The translations under genes were made by a program, and so were the position numbers. 34,867 nt of DNA, from assembly GCA_964563925.1 (NCBI GenBank), contig CAZLZD010000042.1, positions 1-34,867 on the forward strand, given 5' to 3'. The stretch is from JAUILA01 sp964563925. GTDB lineage: Bacteria > Bacteroidota > Bacteroidia > Cytophagales > Cyclobacteriaceae. Numbering within the stretch: the first letter of the stretch is position 1; every line of letters starts with the position of its first letter. The notes under the pieces were generated by a model. The model was not told where the DNA came from, did not search any database, and was given only the letters and a program-made list of their open reading frames with translations. This document shows positions 7,478 to 15,771 of the stretch, piece after piece.

Positions 7478-8044
7478 ATGAGACTCTCTCTTAATACCAC
7501 CGCGCCGCTGTTTCGGCAAATTGATGTGTTCGAAAGAATGACTGACCTGAAGGAATACCAGGGAAGGAAAATCCTGCTGGCATTTTTCAGGCATGCGGGA
7601 TGTCCGTTTTGCAACTTACGTGTGCATGCGCTGACCAAGGAAAATGAAAAGCTGAAGGAGCTCGGGCTGGACATGATCTTTGTTTTTGAATCACTGCGCA
7701 GAGTAATTCTGCGAAGCTCGTTTCACGAGGAGATTTCTCCGATTCCGCTTATTGCTGATCCTGAACGTACGCTGTACGACATGTACGGCCTCGAAAAATC
7801 GACCGTAAAATCAACCATCAGCCACCTGCTTTCCTATGTCCCGACTGCCATTAAGGCGTTTCAGGAAAAGGTCCCCAATCACTATATGGCAGGCAATGAA
7901 TCTTTCAGTACCCTACCGGCTGAATTTCTGATCGATGAAACGGGTGTAATCCGTGAATTGTATTATTCCCCCTCCCTGACCGACCGGATGGACATACAGC
8001 ACATTTATGATTTTGCAGAAAAGAAATCGTCCGTTACGATTTAA
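7478..8044 (+). CDS. AhpC/TSA-like peroxiredoxin family protein
   Basis: 188 residues with a thioredoxin-fold layout. KILLAFFRHAGCPFCNLRV contains a Cys-x-x-Cys pair at residues 42 and 45, on the strand-helix junction where peroxiredoxins and thioredoxins carry their active site. LIADPERTLYDMYGL and a later LIDETGVIRELYYS fit the usual C-terminal part of the fold. This is the atypical AhpC/TSA group, not a classical two-Cys peroxiredoxin. It is probably a cytoplasmic thiol oxidoreductase acting on peroxides; the substrate is unknown. There is no signal peptide. It converges on the pirin gene, with three bases between the stops. Confidence 0.85.
   Translation: MRLSLNTTAPLFRQIDVFERMTDLKEYQGRKILLAFFRHAGCPFCNLRVHALTKENEKLKELGLDMIFVFESLRRVILRSSFHEEISPIPLIADPERTLYDMYGLEKSTVKSTISHLLSYVPTAIKAFQEKVPNHYMAGNESFSTLPAEFLIDETGVIRELYYSPSLTDRMDIQHIYDFAEKKSSVTI
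8024..8042. terminator. Weak bidirectional hairpin between the AhpC/TSA-like and pirin genes
   Basis: AAATCGT (8024-8030) and ACGATTT (8036-8042) form a perfect 7-pair stem with a 5-base loop, overlapping the end of the AhpC/TSA-like gene. On the minus strand it is followed by CTTTTC, a poor T-tract, so it may end the pirin transcript. AT-rich and weak. Confidence 0.35.
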
Positions 8045-8047
8045 GAA

Positions 8048-8902
8048 TTAATGCTCCCATCTTCCCATTTTACCGCTCTGGTAGTCCATGTATGCCTGAC
8101 GGATTTCCTCTTCGGAATTCATGACGAATGGTCCGTAGGCTACAACAGGCTCTCTCAGCGGTTCGCCGTATCCGAATATGATTTTTCCTTCCGACGCTGA
8201 AGATATAGTTACCTGCTCCGCATCGTGTTCAAAGACAACCAGGTCATGTGTCCTTACCGCAGAATCGTTTACCTCAAACCTACCGTCGACGATGTAACAC
8301 AGAATCTCCCGGGATTCAGGGACGTTAATTGTGAAGGTAGCCTCGTCCTTAAAGTGCATGACCATCATTGTGAGGTCCGTGATACTTTGTGCCGGTCCTT
8401 CGGTATCATTCAGCTTTCCGCTGATCAGCTGGATTTCGACCTTTCCATCCTCCTCTGAAAGCAACGGGATCTCCTCCTTTTTGAAGCCCTGATAAGAGGG
8501 CTTCGTCTGCTTCTTGTCAGCCGGAAGGTTCATCCATAACTGGAGAATCTCAATGCGCCCTCCTTCCCGCCTGAAGGTCTCGGATGATGTTTCTGAATGT
8601 ATCAGTCCGGAACCAGCGGTCATCCACTGGACGCCACCTGCCCTGATTTCGCTTTTTGACCCACTGGAATCCCAATGCACCAGGTCACCGGTCAGGATAA
8701 ACGTGAGGGTCTCAAACCCGCGGTGCGGATGCGGACCGAATGGTAATCCGTTGTTGTTTTTTCCGTACACCTGCGGGCCGTGATGGTTCAGAAATAGGAA
8801 CGGATCCAGGTGGTCCATTTCACGCGTGGGAAACGGCCTGAACGTACTCAGGTCATCAATGGGGGCCGGCTCGGCACGTACGATCTTCTTAACAGTTCTC
8901 AT
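8048..8902 (-). CDS. Pirin family protein
   Basis: 284 residues from ATG 8902 (an ATG three codons upstream is equally possible). The N-terminal cupin has the pirin signature HPHRGFET with metal-ligand residues His58 and His60, and GSGLIHSE with His102 and Glu104. A second cupin-like half follows (about 165-284), ending near GYGEPLREPVVAYGPFVMN, a typical pirin C-terminal block. Some bacterial pirins have quercetin 2,3-dioxygenase activity and others bind metabolic enzymes; the role here cannot be told. It probably acts in the cytoplasm, as there is no leader. Confidence 0.92.
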   Translation of the reverse strand: MRTVKKIVRAEPAPIDDLSTFRPFPTREMDHLDPFLFLNHHGPQVYGKNNNGLPFGPHPHRGFETLTFILTGDLVHWDSSGSKSEIRAGGVQWMTAGSGLIHSETSSETFRREGGRIEILQLWMNLPADKKQTKPSYQGFKKEEIPLLSEEDGKVEIQLISGKLNDTEGPAQSITDLTMMVMHFKDEATFTINVPESREILCYIVDGRFEVNDSAVRTHDLVVFEHDAEQVTISSASEGKIIFGYGEPLREPVVAYGPFVMNSEEEIRQAYMDYQSGKMGRWEH

Positions 8903-8958
8903 GGAATGCATTATTGGTTATTTGTTTAAACATCCAATCGTATGCATTGGTTTGCTTT

Positions 8959-11613
8959 TCACTCATATTTAAGTGTATCCACAGGATTCAGTCTGCTGGC
9001 CCGGATGCTGTGATAGGAGACCGTCAGCAGCGCCACGGCCAGTCCTGTAATTATACTGAGTAAAAAGATATCCCAGCCTATGTCAATGGAGTAGGTGAAT
9101 GATTCCAGCCATTGGTCCATCAGCCACCAGGAAAGCGGGGCCGCCAGTGTAAAGGAAATCAGTGCCAGTAAGATAAACTGCCGGTTCATCAGCATAAAGA
9201 TGTTCCATGAGGGGGCTCCCATTACCTTGCGGATTCCAATTTCCTTGGTCCGGTTGAGGGCGTTAATACCAGCCAGTCCGAATAATCCAAGGCATGAAAT
9301 AAGGATGGCAAAGGCGGTGGAGAGCGTCATTATGTTCGTCCATCGGTCATACTGATCATACTGCCGGGCCACATCCTCATCCAGAAAAGTGTAGTCAAAC
9401 GGCTTTTCCGGCGCCAGCTCTTTCCAGGAAGATTCAAGGGTTTCTATCGCTTCCGGAATACGTGACGCCTCCACACGCACCAACAGGGTTGACAGCCAGG
9501 AATGCGGTTCATTGTGGCTCATGAGGAACATGGGTTCGATTTCCTGCTCCAGGGAGAGGAAATGGTAATCTTTGACCACGCCAATGACGCGGCTGCCCGC
9601 ACTCAGAGAGTCTTCCCGCCAGTTCAGGTGTTCATTCAGGGGGTCTTCCCAGCCCATATCCTTCACCAGGGCCTCATTCACAATAATCACGTTGGAGTCG
9701 CCCGGGTAAAAATTTCGCCCTTCCAGCAACTCAATCTGGAGGGCAGGTATATAATGGTCATCGGCCGAATAGACATAGGCAGACTTTTTCTCCCCGTCAA
9801 TGGTGTAGCCGTTCAGGCTCCAGCCCTGGGCAAAGGAGGAACTGGTGCCGCCCACTTCCAGAATCTCCGGGTATTTGTCCATTTCCCGCCGAAACTGCTC
9901 CACGAAGCGATTGGCATTGACATTATTGCCCTGGTTGGTCTGAATCACCACCAGCTGGTCCTGGTTATAACCCAGTTCCTTGGTGGCAAGGAAATTCATC
10001 TGCCGGAGCATGATCAGGCTGCTGATGATCAGGATTCCGGACAAGGCATACTGGATCACGACAAGCGGACGGGTAAAACGGGCATTGACCTTGCCTGTCA
10101 GCTTTTTTAATACGCTGGTAGGATTCAGTCCCGACAGGTAAAGCGACGGATAGCTTCCTGCCAGTATGCCGATCAGGAATGCCACCAGGAGCCCGGTCCC
10201 AAGCATCCCGAGGGTCGTGCGGATATCCAGGGAAATGTCTTTGCCGGTAAACTCATTAAAATCAGCCAGGAACAAATAGACCAGTCCGGTGGCCAGTACC
10301 AGCGAGATAACCGCCAGCAGTACGGCCTCCAGGGTGAATTGGGTAATGAGCTCACTGCGCTGCGCCCCGATCGACTTGCGAATGCCTACCTCGCTGCGCC
10401 GGTTGGCCGAAGAAGTGAGTGCAAGTGAAATATAATTAATGCAGGCAATGATCAGAATTAGAATGCCCAGTCCGCCCAGGATGTACGCATATTGCGGATC
10501 GCTGCTTCTGGTCCAGGAAATACGCGTATCCAGGTGGATATTCTCAAAGTTATTCAACTCAAGGGTGAGCATCGCCACATCTTCGGGCACGCTGTATTCT
10601 TTGCGCTGTTTCTCCAGGTTTTCACCGAGTAGCCGGTCAATGATCCCGGCGAGTCCGCTCTCCACCTCCGCCGGACGGGACCCGGGCTCCAGTTGTACAA
10701 AAAGCGGGGTATTAAAGTTTTGCCAGCGGTCAAGGTTGCGTTCATAGTACGGCCTGTTCTGTTGCTGCACCAGCATCCCGTAGTCCAGGCTTGAATTGGT
10801 GGGGGCGTCTTCCAGTACCCCGGCAACTGTCATCAGCTTATCTTCCCCGTTCAGGGTAATGATCAGCGTTTTGTCAAGCGGATCCTCCTCCCCGAATATT
10901 TTACCGGCTATACTTTCCGTCAGCACCACATGATGCTTCTCCGTCAACAGATCCGTTTTGTCGCCAGCCAGAATGTGAAAGCTGAACATCTCAAAAAAAT
11001 CCGGATCCACAAATGTAATGGGCTCCGACATCACCTCGTCTTCATACCGTATCGCCACATCACCGTAGGCATTGTAGCGGGTGGCTCGTTTCACCTGGGG
11101 GATTTCTTCCAGGACCACATCGCGCAAACCGGTCTGAAGCCAGGCAGAATAATAAAAGGGATCGTCCGAATCCACGTCACGCCAGGTGTCATAGGCCTTT
11201 TCCTCCACCCGATAGATGGACGAACTGTTAGTATGAAACGTATCAAAACGCCTTTCATCCTGTATGAACAGGAAGATGAGCATGCAAAATGCAATGCCGA
11301 TACTCAGGCCGACCGCATTGATCAGCGAATACATTTTTCGTTTAGCCAGGTTACGCCCGGCAATCGTGAGATAATTTGACCACATGTTGTTATTGAGTAA
11401 GTGAAAAGAATAATTGTTTCGGAGAATGATGCCCGGACGGAAAAACCGGATCACGTTCCAGGTAAACCGTAACCTGGCCCGCCGCAGCCCCTGTGTTTCC
11501 ACATCTTCATCAAATGCTTCATACAGATCACCCAGAATGCCTTCGGCCAGGGCTGGCGGACAAAACCATTCCAGGAACCGGACGGCCCGTTTCGGTGGCT
11601 CCGGCAGATTCAT
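8959..11613 (-). CDS. FtsX/MacB-type ABC transporter permease with N-terminal prefix domain
   Basis: 884 residues. Residues 1 to about 80 (EPPKRAVRFLEWFCPPALAE and a basic stretch after it) form the prefix domain found on PadR-linked permeases of Bacteroidota. Then come a first membrane helix (about 100-120, AVGLSIGIAFCMLIFLFIQ), a MacB-like periplasmic domain, a three-helix FtsX block with the signature SSANRRSEVGIRKSIGAQRS, another helix, a second periplasmic domain and a second FtsX block (ALNRTKEIGIRKVMGAPSW). It thus has two tandem permease units. There is no ATPase gene nearby, so it must borrow one or act as a sensor-like orphan. Its ATG overlaps the padR stop by four bases (ATGA). Confidence 0.92.
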   Translation of the reverse strand: MNLPEPPKRAVRFLEWFCPPALAEGILGDLYEAFDEDVETQGLRRARLRFTWNVIRFFRPGIILRNNYSFHLLNNNMWSNYLTIAGRNLAKRKMYSLINAVGLSIGIAFCMLIFLFIQDERRFDTFHTNSSSIYRVEEKAYDTWRDVDSDDPFYYSAWLQTGLRDVVLEEIPQVKRATRYNAYGDVAIRYEDEVMSEPITFVDPDFFEMFSFHILAGDKTDLLTEKHHVVLTESIAGKIFGEEDPLDKTLIITLNGEDKLMTVAGVLEDAPTNSSLDYGMLVQQQNRPYYERNLDRWQNFNTPLFVQLEPGSRPAEVESGLAGIIDRLLGENLEKQRKEYSVPEDVAMLTLELNNFENIHLDTRISWTRSSDPQYAYILGGLGILILIIACINYISLALTSSANRRSEVGIRKSIGAQRSELITQFTLEAVLLAVISLVLATGLVYLFLADFNEFTGKDISLDIRTTLGMLGTGLLVAFLIGILAGSYPSLYLSGLNPTSVLKKLTGKVNARFTRPLVVIQYALSGILIISSLIMLRQMNFLATKELGYNQDQLVVIQTNQGNNVNANRFVEQFRREMDKYPEILEVGGTSSSFAQGWSLNGYTIDGEKKSAYVYSADDHYIPALQIELLEGRNFYPGDSNVIIVNEALVKDMGWEDPLNEHLNWREDSLSAGSRVIGVVKDYHFLSLEQEIEPMFLMSHNEPHSWLSTLLVRVEASRIPEAIETLESSWKELAPEKPFDYTFLDEDVARQYDQYDRWTNIMTLSTAFAILISCLGLFGLAGINALNRTKEIGIRKVMGAPSWNIFMLMNRQFILLALISFTLAAPLSWWLMDQWLESFTYSIDIGWDIFLLSIITGLAVALLTVSYHSIRASRLNPVDTLKYE

Positions 11614-11942
11614 GCCCCTCCGATTTTAAATTCAGGCAATAATTTCCAGAGTTTCATGCGGCTTTCCTGTACGTCCCGCAATACGGCCATCCCGGCATTG
11701 GTAATCAGGAAAAAACGCTTTCTGCGTCCGCCGCGCGTGGCGGTGGCGCCGCCCATTTCAGACTTTACAAGCCCTTTATCCTCAAGCCGGTAAAGGGTTA
11801 CATGTACGGCACTCAGGTTTACCTTTCGCCCGATTTGACGGTCGAGCTCTTCTACAATGGCATTTCCATAGGCTTCCTGACCAAGGATTCCAACCATGGT
11901 GAGAATCAGTTCTTCAAATTCGCCAAGGTATGATTTGTTCAT
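11610..11942 (-). CDS. PadR family transcriptional regulator
   Basis: 110 residues, a typical short PadR. The N-terminal winged helix runs from ELILTMVGILGQEAYGNAIV through LSAVHVTLYRLEDKGLVKSE, with the basic wing ATRGGRRKRFFLIT, followed by a short C-terminal helix for dimerisation. It is translationally coupled to the permease gene (ATGA overlap), so it probably controls its own operon, as in other PadR-permease pairs. It lies 130 bases from the divergent DUF2064 gene and could also affect that operon; this last point is inference from position. Confidence 0.93.
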   Translation of the reverse strand: MNKSYLGEFEELILTMVGILGQEAYGNAIVEELDRQIGRKVNLSAVHVTLYRLEDKGLVKSEMGGATATRGGRRKRFFLITNAGMAVLRDVQESRMKLWKLLPEFKIGGA

Positions 11943-11999
11943 TTGTATATAAATTGTAAAACAAATATAAAATTAAAATTCTCAAATTTCATAATTTGT
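11941..11999. promoter_or_regulatory. padR promoter element and possible PadR operator
   Basis: On the minus strand TATATTTG (11969-11962) matches TAnnTTTG and lies 19 bases before the padR ATG. Around it, ATTTGT at 11941-11946, ACAAAT at 11961-11966 and ATTTGT at 11994-11999 form spaced inverted repeats in an AT-rich stretch. PadR dimers bind such palindromes, so autoregulation is plausible. The repeats are short and could arise by chance in AT-rich sequence. Confidence 0.4.
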
Positions 12000-12072
12000 T
12001 TTAAACATTCTTCTGTCCTGATTGTCTGAACTGCGACACCTCCCTTTCATTGGTAATGCGTAATATTGTCTT

Positions 12073-12732
12073 GTGAAGTCGTTTCGACCCGCCATATTGT
12101 TTTTCAGCTACTCGGTCGCCCGGCAGGCCCGGATGAAGCGATGGTTTGGCGATGACCAGTCCAGGAATGAAGGTCTGGCCCACCGGCTGATCTCCCGTTC
12201 ATTGGCTGTACTGCGTCGTTCCGGATTACCGGTATTTCATTTCGATGAGGGCAGGCAGCAGGGTGATTCGTTTGGCGAGCGCCTGGGCAATGCCTGCACC
12301 GAACTGTTCACGCAGGGGTTCGATGCAGTAATTGCCGTGGGAAATGACAATCCCGGTATTCACCACACCAACTGGGAGGAAGTGGTACAGGCCCTGGAGT
12401 CAGGCATGCCGGTTTTAGGTCCTGATAAACGCGGAGGTGTATACCTCATTGGTCTGACCCGATCTATGCATGCCGGGGGATACCTGGAGAATATTCCATG
12501 GAATTCCAGGTGCGTCAGGCAGCACCTGCAAAACAAGGGTCAGGCGTTCATGCTGACCGAACAACGGGATCTGAACACAGGCAGAGACCTGTGGCTCTTT
12601 CTGAATGAATCCGCTTCACATCACTGGTTAACGGGCTTCTTCAGAAGTCCCGTTCCTTCGCCCTTATCGCACCGTCACCAGCTACCTGGTGTGGTGGCAG
12701 GGACCCACACCCTGAGAGGTCCGCCTGCGTAA
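12073..12732 (+). CDS. DUF2064 glycosyltransferase-like protein
   Basis: 219 residues from GTG 12073; an in-frame stop at 12061 and no ATG between them fix this as the only early start. GDSFGERLGNA followed by DAVIAVGNDNPGI and GPDKRGGVYLIGL is the pattern of DUF2064 proteins (nucleotidyltransferase/glycosyltransferase-like fold, one branch of which is linked to arsenosugar synthesis). Two motifs are altered. The usual N-terminal KAPxPGxVKTRL block reads SYSVARQARMKRW, and the Asp before the Gly-Gly in the later block is Arg. Activity may therefore differ from the family norm. It is the first gene of a three-gene operon, 45 bases ahead of the receptor gene. Confidence 0.8.
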   Translation: MKSFRPAILFFSYSVARQARMKRWFGDDQSRNEGLAHRLISRSLAVLRRSGLPVFHFDEGRQQGDSFGERLGNACTELFTQGFDAVIAVGNDNPGIHHTNWEEVVQALESGMPVLGPDKRGGVYLIGLTRSMHAGGYLENIPWNSRCVRQHLQNKGQAFMLTEQRDLNTGRDLWLFLNESASHHWLTGFFRSPVPSPLSHRHQLPGVVAGTHTLRGPPA

Positions 12733-12777
12733 GAATCTGCCCCCGACGTAGTATTCTTCATTCTTCAAACTTTACCT

Positions 12778-15771
12778 ATGAGAAAATTTATTTTGCAGGC
12801 CATTATCCTGATGCTGCCTGTTGTATCCTTTGCCCAGGCTTCACTGGTCATTTCCGTGGTGGACCAGGATAACAAGCCGGTTCCCAATATGCCCCTGTGG
12901 CTTACAAATACCGATATTGGCTATTCTTCGAGCCATGTAACCAATGATCTCGGAAAAGTAACCGTTACCTCCCTTTCCACCTCGGGCTATTACGAAGCTG
13001 ACATCCCGGCCGGTGAGTTTTACAAACAGGCAGTCCTCGGACCGGTATCCCTTTCCAGCGACAAGGTGACCTCTATAACCATGGTGTTGTATGAACGTGT
13101 GGCCCAACTCGGGGAAGTGATTGTCAGTGCGGATACCTACCAGTCGATCAATGAGACCGACGCTGAGGTGGCGTCACAACTTGACCGCAAGGAGATCGAG
13201 CAATTGCCGGTGGAAGGTCGCGATGTGACCCGCACCCTTTACCGGTTGCCAAATATCACCCAGGCCACCGGGTTTTTTCCGGAAGCACCTAATGTATCGA
13301 TAAATGGTGCCAATTCGCTTTATACCAATTACCAGATCGACGGACTTGATAATAATGAAAACTTCCTGGGGGGTCAGCGTTTTGCCGTACCCGTCGGGTT
13401 TGTGCAAAACATCACAGCCCTGACCAATAACTTCAGTGCGGAACACGGATTAACCTCCAACGGCATTATCAATATTACCTCAAGGTCAGGTACGAATACC
13501 CTTCAGGGTGAGGCTTTTTACGTGCTGCGGCCAGGTCCGGCCCTCGATGCTTCCTCTCCCTACGCGCAGCGGGATTTATCAGGAAACCAGGTGAAGGACG
13601 GCTTCCGGAGGCATCAGGCAGGATTTGCCTTCGGTGGACCAATCGTACGCGATCAGACTTTCTTTTTCCTGAATGTGGAGCATACGACCGATATAAAAGA
13701 TAATCTTTTGAATTCTCCGCAGCTGGGCGTCAATGAGACGGTTCGGGGTAACAATTCATTTACCTATCTGTCTGCCAAGGTCGATCATCAGTGGACCAGG
13801 AATTTGCGCACTTCGGTCAGGGCGAATGTAGGCCTGGTCGATATTGAACGCCAGGGAGGCGGACTGGAGGGTGGCGTTTCCTTTCCTTCTGCCGCCAGTA
13901 CCCAGGACCGGAACAGCCTCAACCTGGCCGTCAGGAATTCCTGGCGGACAGACTCCTACACGATGGATCTCAATTATCAGTATGGCAGGTTCCGGTGGAA
14001 CTATGCCACGCCGTCCAATACAGGGTCTCCCAATGTAACGGTACTCGATCCTTCCGAACAAACAATAGCAGTCACTGGCCATCCGGGGTTTGTATTTGAC
14101 GAGAATGAAGTAACGCAGGTCATTCAGCATTCAGTCAGAAAACAACTTGGCAAGCACGGTCTGAAAGCAGGCTGGCAATTCCGGACCAGTGCCTTCGAAT
14201 TATTCGGCGGCGGTAATCCTGATGGGAGCTATCTTGTGCGCCTGACCCAGGCACAACTTGATGATCTGGCCGGATCAGGGATCGGATCTGCCCTGACTCC
14301 CGGTGACTTGCCGGCCGATACAGAGGTATTAAATTATGGCGTGGAGCTTCAGCCCAATTCTTTTTTCAAGCGCCAGAATATTATAAGTCTGTACCTGGAT
14401 GACCAGATTTATGTTTCTTCCGCACTTACGGTCAATCTGGGTGTGCGCTACGATTACGATAATCTCAGTAAGGGAGGAGGTACGGAAGGAGATTTTAATA
14501 ATATCGCTCCCCGTCTCAGTGTCAACTATAAACTCAGTGAAAAAAGTGCGCTCCGTGCCGGATATGGCATATACTATGACAAGATACTGTATGCGGTGTA
14601 CAGTGATGCCCTGCAGTTCAGCAGCACAAGCACTGGCTTCCAGGCGCAGATCCGGGCTCTTGTGGACCAGGGTATTCTCCCTCAAACCACGGAAATAAGC
14701 CGGGTGACTAACGAGGGTAACCTCGTGGCCAACGTGGGTAATGTAGACTATCTGCAGGGTCCGTCTGCCGACGAGCTTCAGGGACAGAGAGAAAACATCT
14801 TTAGTAATGAACTAAGGATTCTCAATCCTTCCGGATATGAAAACCCTTACAGTCATCAATTCATGATCGGCTATCAGCGAAAGCTGAATGAAAATACCCT
14901 GTTCTATGCAGATCTGATGCACAATCGTTCCTATAACCTGTTTCGGCTCCGGGACCTGAATGCCCCGGCACCCTATCCGGTGGAGGATGGTAATGTGGTG
15001 GTGAGGCCGCCCTCACTGGCTGATCAGACCCGGCCGGTTCCGATCCTCACCGACCCTCAGGGTCCGTATGCCACGATTGACGGGGAACAATACCGGGATG
15101 TGGCCCGTTCTGTGGTCATGTCGGAAACGGCGGGAAGGTCAAATTACTACGCGGCCAATTTTACATGGCAGAAGGAGCGGGGACAGTCCGACTTCGCCTA
15201 CCGGTTTATGTACACGTTGTCATTCCTGGAGAATAACACAGAGGATATTAACTTCCGGGCGATGGACAGTAATGATTTTGAGTCTGAATGGGGCCCGTCT
15301 GTGAATGATCGCCGGCATTTACTGAACGGTATTGTGAACTGGTTTCCGCTGGATGGATTTACTGTTACACTCGCTGCACTCATTCAAAGCGGCCAGCCCA
15401 TTAACCGGGTTCCTGATGCAGAACTTTACGGAACTACCGACCTGAACGGAGACGGTCGCAGTTTCAGTGATGCCTATGTGGGCAATAATGACCGGTCTCC
15501 CGGTGAAAGCCGAAACAATGACCGTCTGCCGTGGTCGAATACGTTTGACCTGAGTGTTTTTTACCAGCTTCCGGTTTCTTCAGACAGCCGGATTGAGATA
15601 GGAGCGTATGTATTTAATTTGTTCAATGCGGAAAACCTGAGCGGGTATGCCAATAATGCGACGCAAAGTAACCAGATCCAGCCGGGTCCCAAAGATTCCG
15701 GCGTGTTGATCCGGCGAAATGCAGCTCCTCCCCGCCAGTTCCAGTTCTCCGTCAGATACCTGTTGCGATGA
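12778..15771 (+). CDS. TonB-dependent receptor with carboxypeptidase-regulatory-like N-terminal domain
   Basis: 997 residues. A signal peptide (MRKFILQAIILMLPVVSFAQ) precedes a beta-sandwich domain (about 22-110, SLVISVVDQDNKPVPNMPLW) of the carboxypeptidase-regulatory type. A plug domain follows (about 120-240, including EGRDVTRTLYRLPNITQATG and YQIDGLDNNENFLGG), and then a long barrel ending in FQFSVRYLLR. The plug and barrel style is that of Oar-like receptors. No classic TonB box was identified with confidence and no SusD partner is present, which argues against a glycan utilisation locus. It probably imports a small ligand or peptide across the outer membrane. Its TGA overlaps the ATG of the radical SAM gene. 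Confidence 0.93.
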   Translation: MRKFILQAIILMLPVVSFAQASLVISVVDQDNKPVPNMPLWLTNTDIGYSSSHVTNDLGKVTVTSLSTSGYYEADIPAGEFYKQAVLGPVSLSSDKVTSITMVLYERVAQLGEVIVSADTYQSINETDAEVASQLDRKEIEQLPVEGRDVTRTLYRLPNITQATGFFPEAPNVSINGANSLYTNYQIDGLDNNENFLGGQRFAVPVGFVQNITALTNNFSAEHGLTSNGIINITSRSGTNTLQGEAFYVLRPGPALDASSPYAQRDLSGNQVKDGFRRHQAGFAFGGPIVRDQTFFFLNVEHTTDIKDNLLNSPQLGVNETVRGNNSFTYLSAKVDHQWTRNLRTSVRANVGLVDIERQGGGLEGGVSFPSAASTQDRNSLNLAVRNSWRTDSYTMDLNYQYGRFRWNYATPSNTGSPNVTVLDPSEQTIAVTGHPGFVFDENEVTQVIQHSVRKQLGKHGLKAGWQFRTSAFELFGGGNPDGSYLVRLTQAQLDDLAGSGIGSALTPGDLPADTEVLNYGVELQPNSFFKRQNIISLYLDDQIYVSSALTVNLGVRYDYDNLSKGGGTEGDFNNIAPRLSVNYKLSEKSALRAGYGIYYDKILYAVYSDALQFSSTSTGFQAQIRALVDQGILPQTTEISRVTNEGNLVANVGNVDYLQGPSADELQGQRENIFSNELRILNPSGYENPYSHQFMIGYQRKLNENTLFYADLMHNRSYNLFRLRDLNAPAPYPVEDGNVVVRPPSLADQTRPVPILTDPQGPYATIDGEQYRDVARSVVMSETAGRSNYYAANFTWQKERGQSDFAYRFMYTLSFLENNTEDINFRAMDSNDFESEWGPSVNDRRHLLNGIVNWFPLDGFTVTLAALIQSGQPINRVPDAELYGTTDLNGDGRSFSDAYVGNNDRSPGESRNNDRLPWSNTFDLSVFYQLPVSSDSRIEIGAYVFNLFNAENLSGYANNATQSNQIQPGPKDSGVLIRRNAAPPRQFQFSVRYLLR

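Noticed and set aside
9502..10110. Plus-strand open frame of 202 codons opposite the FtsX permease
   Set aside because: Shadow of a well-supported permease gene; no leader, motif or start context of its own.
12733..15767. Search for a short precursor peptide gene that would make the radical SAM operon a RiPP cluster
   Set aside because: The 45-base gap before the receptor gene and the overlap after it leave no room for a peptide gene, and none is evident at the operon's 5' end.
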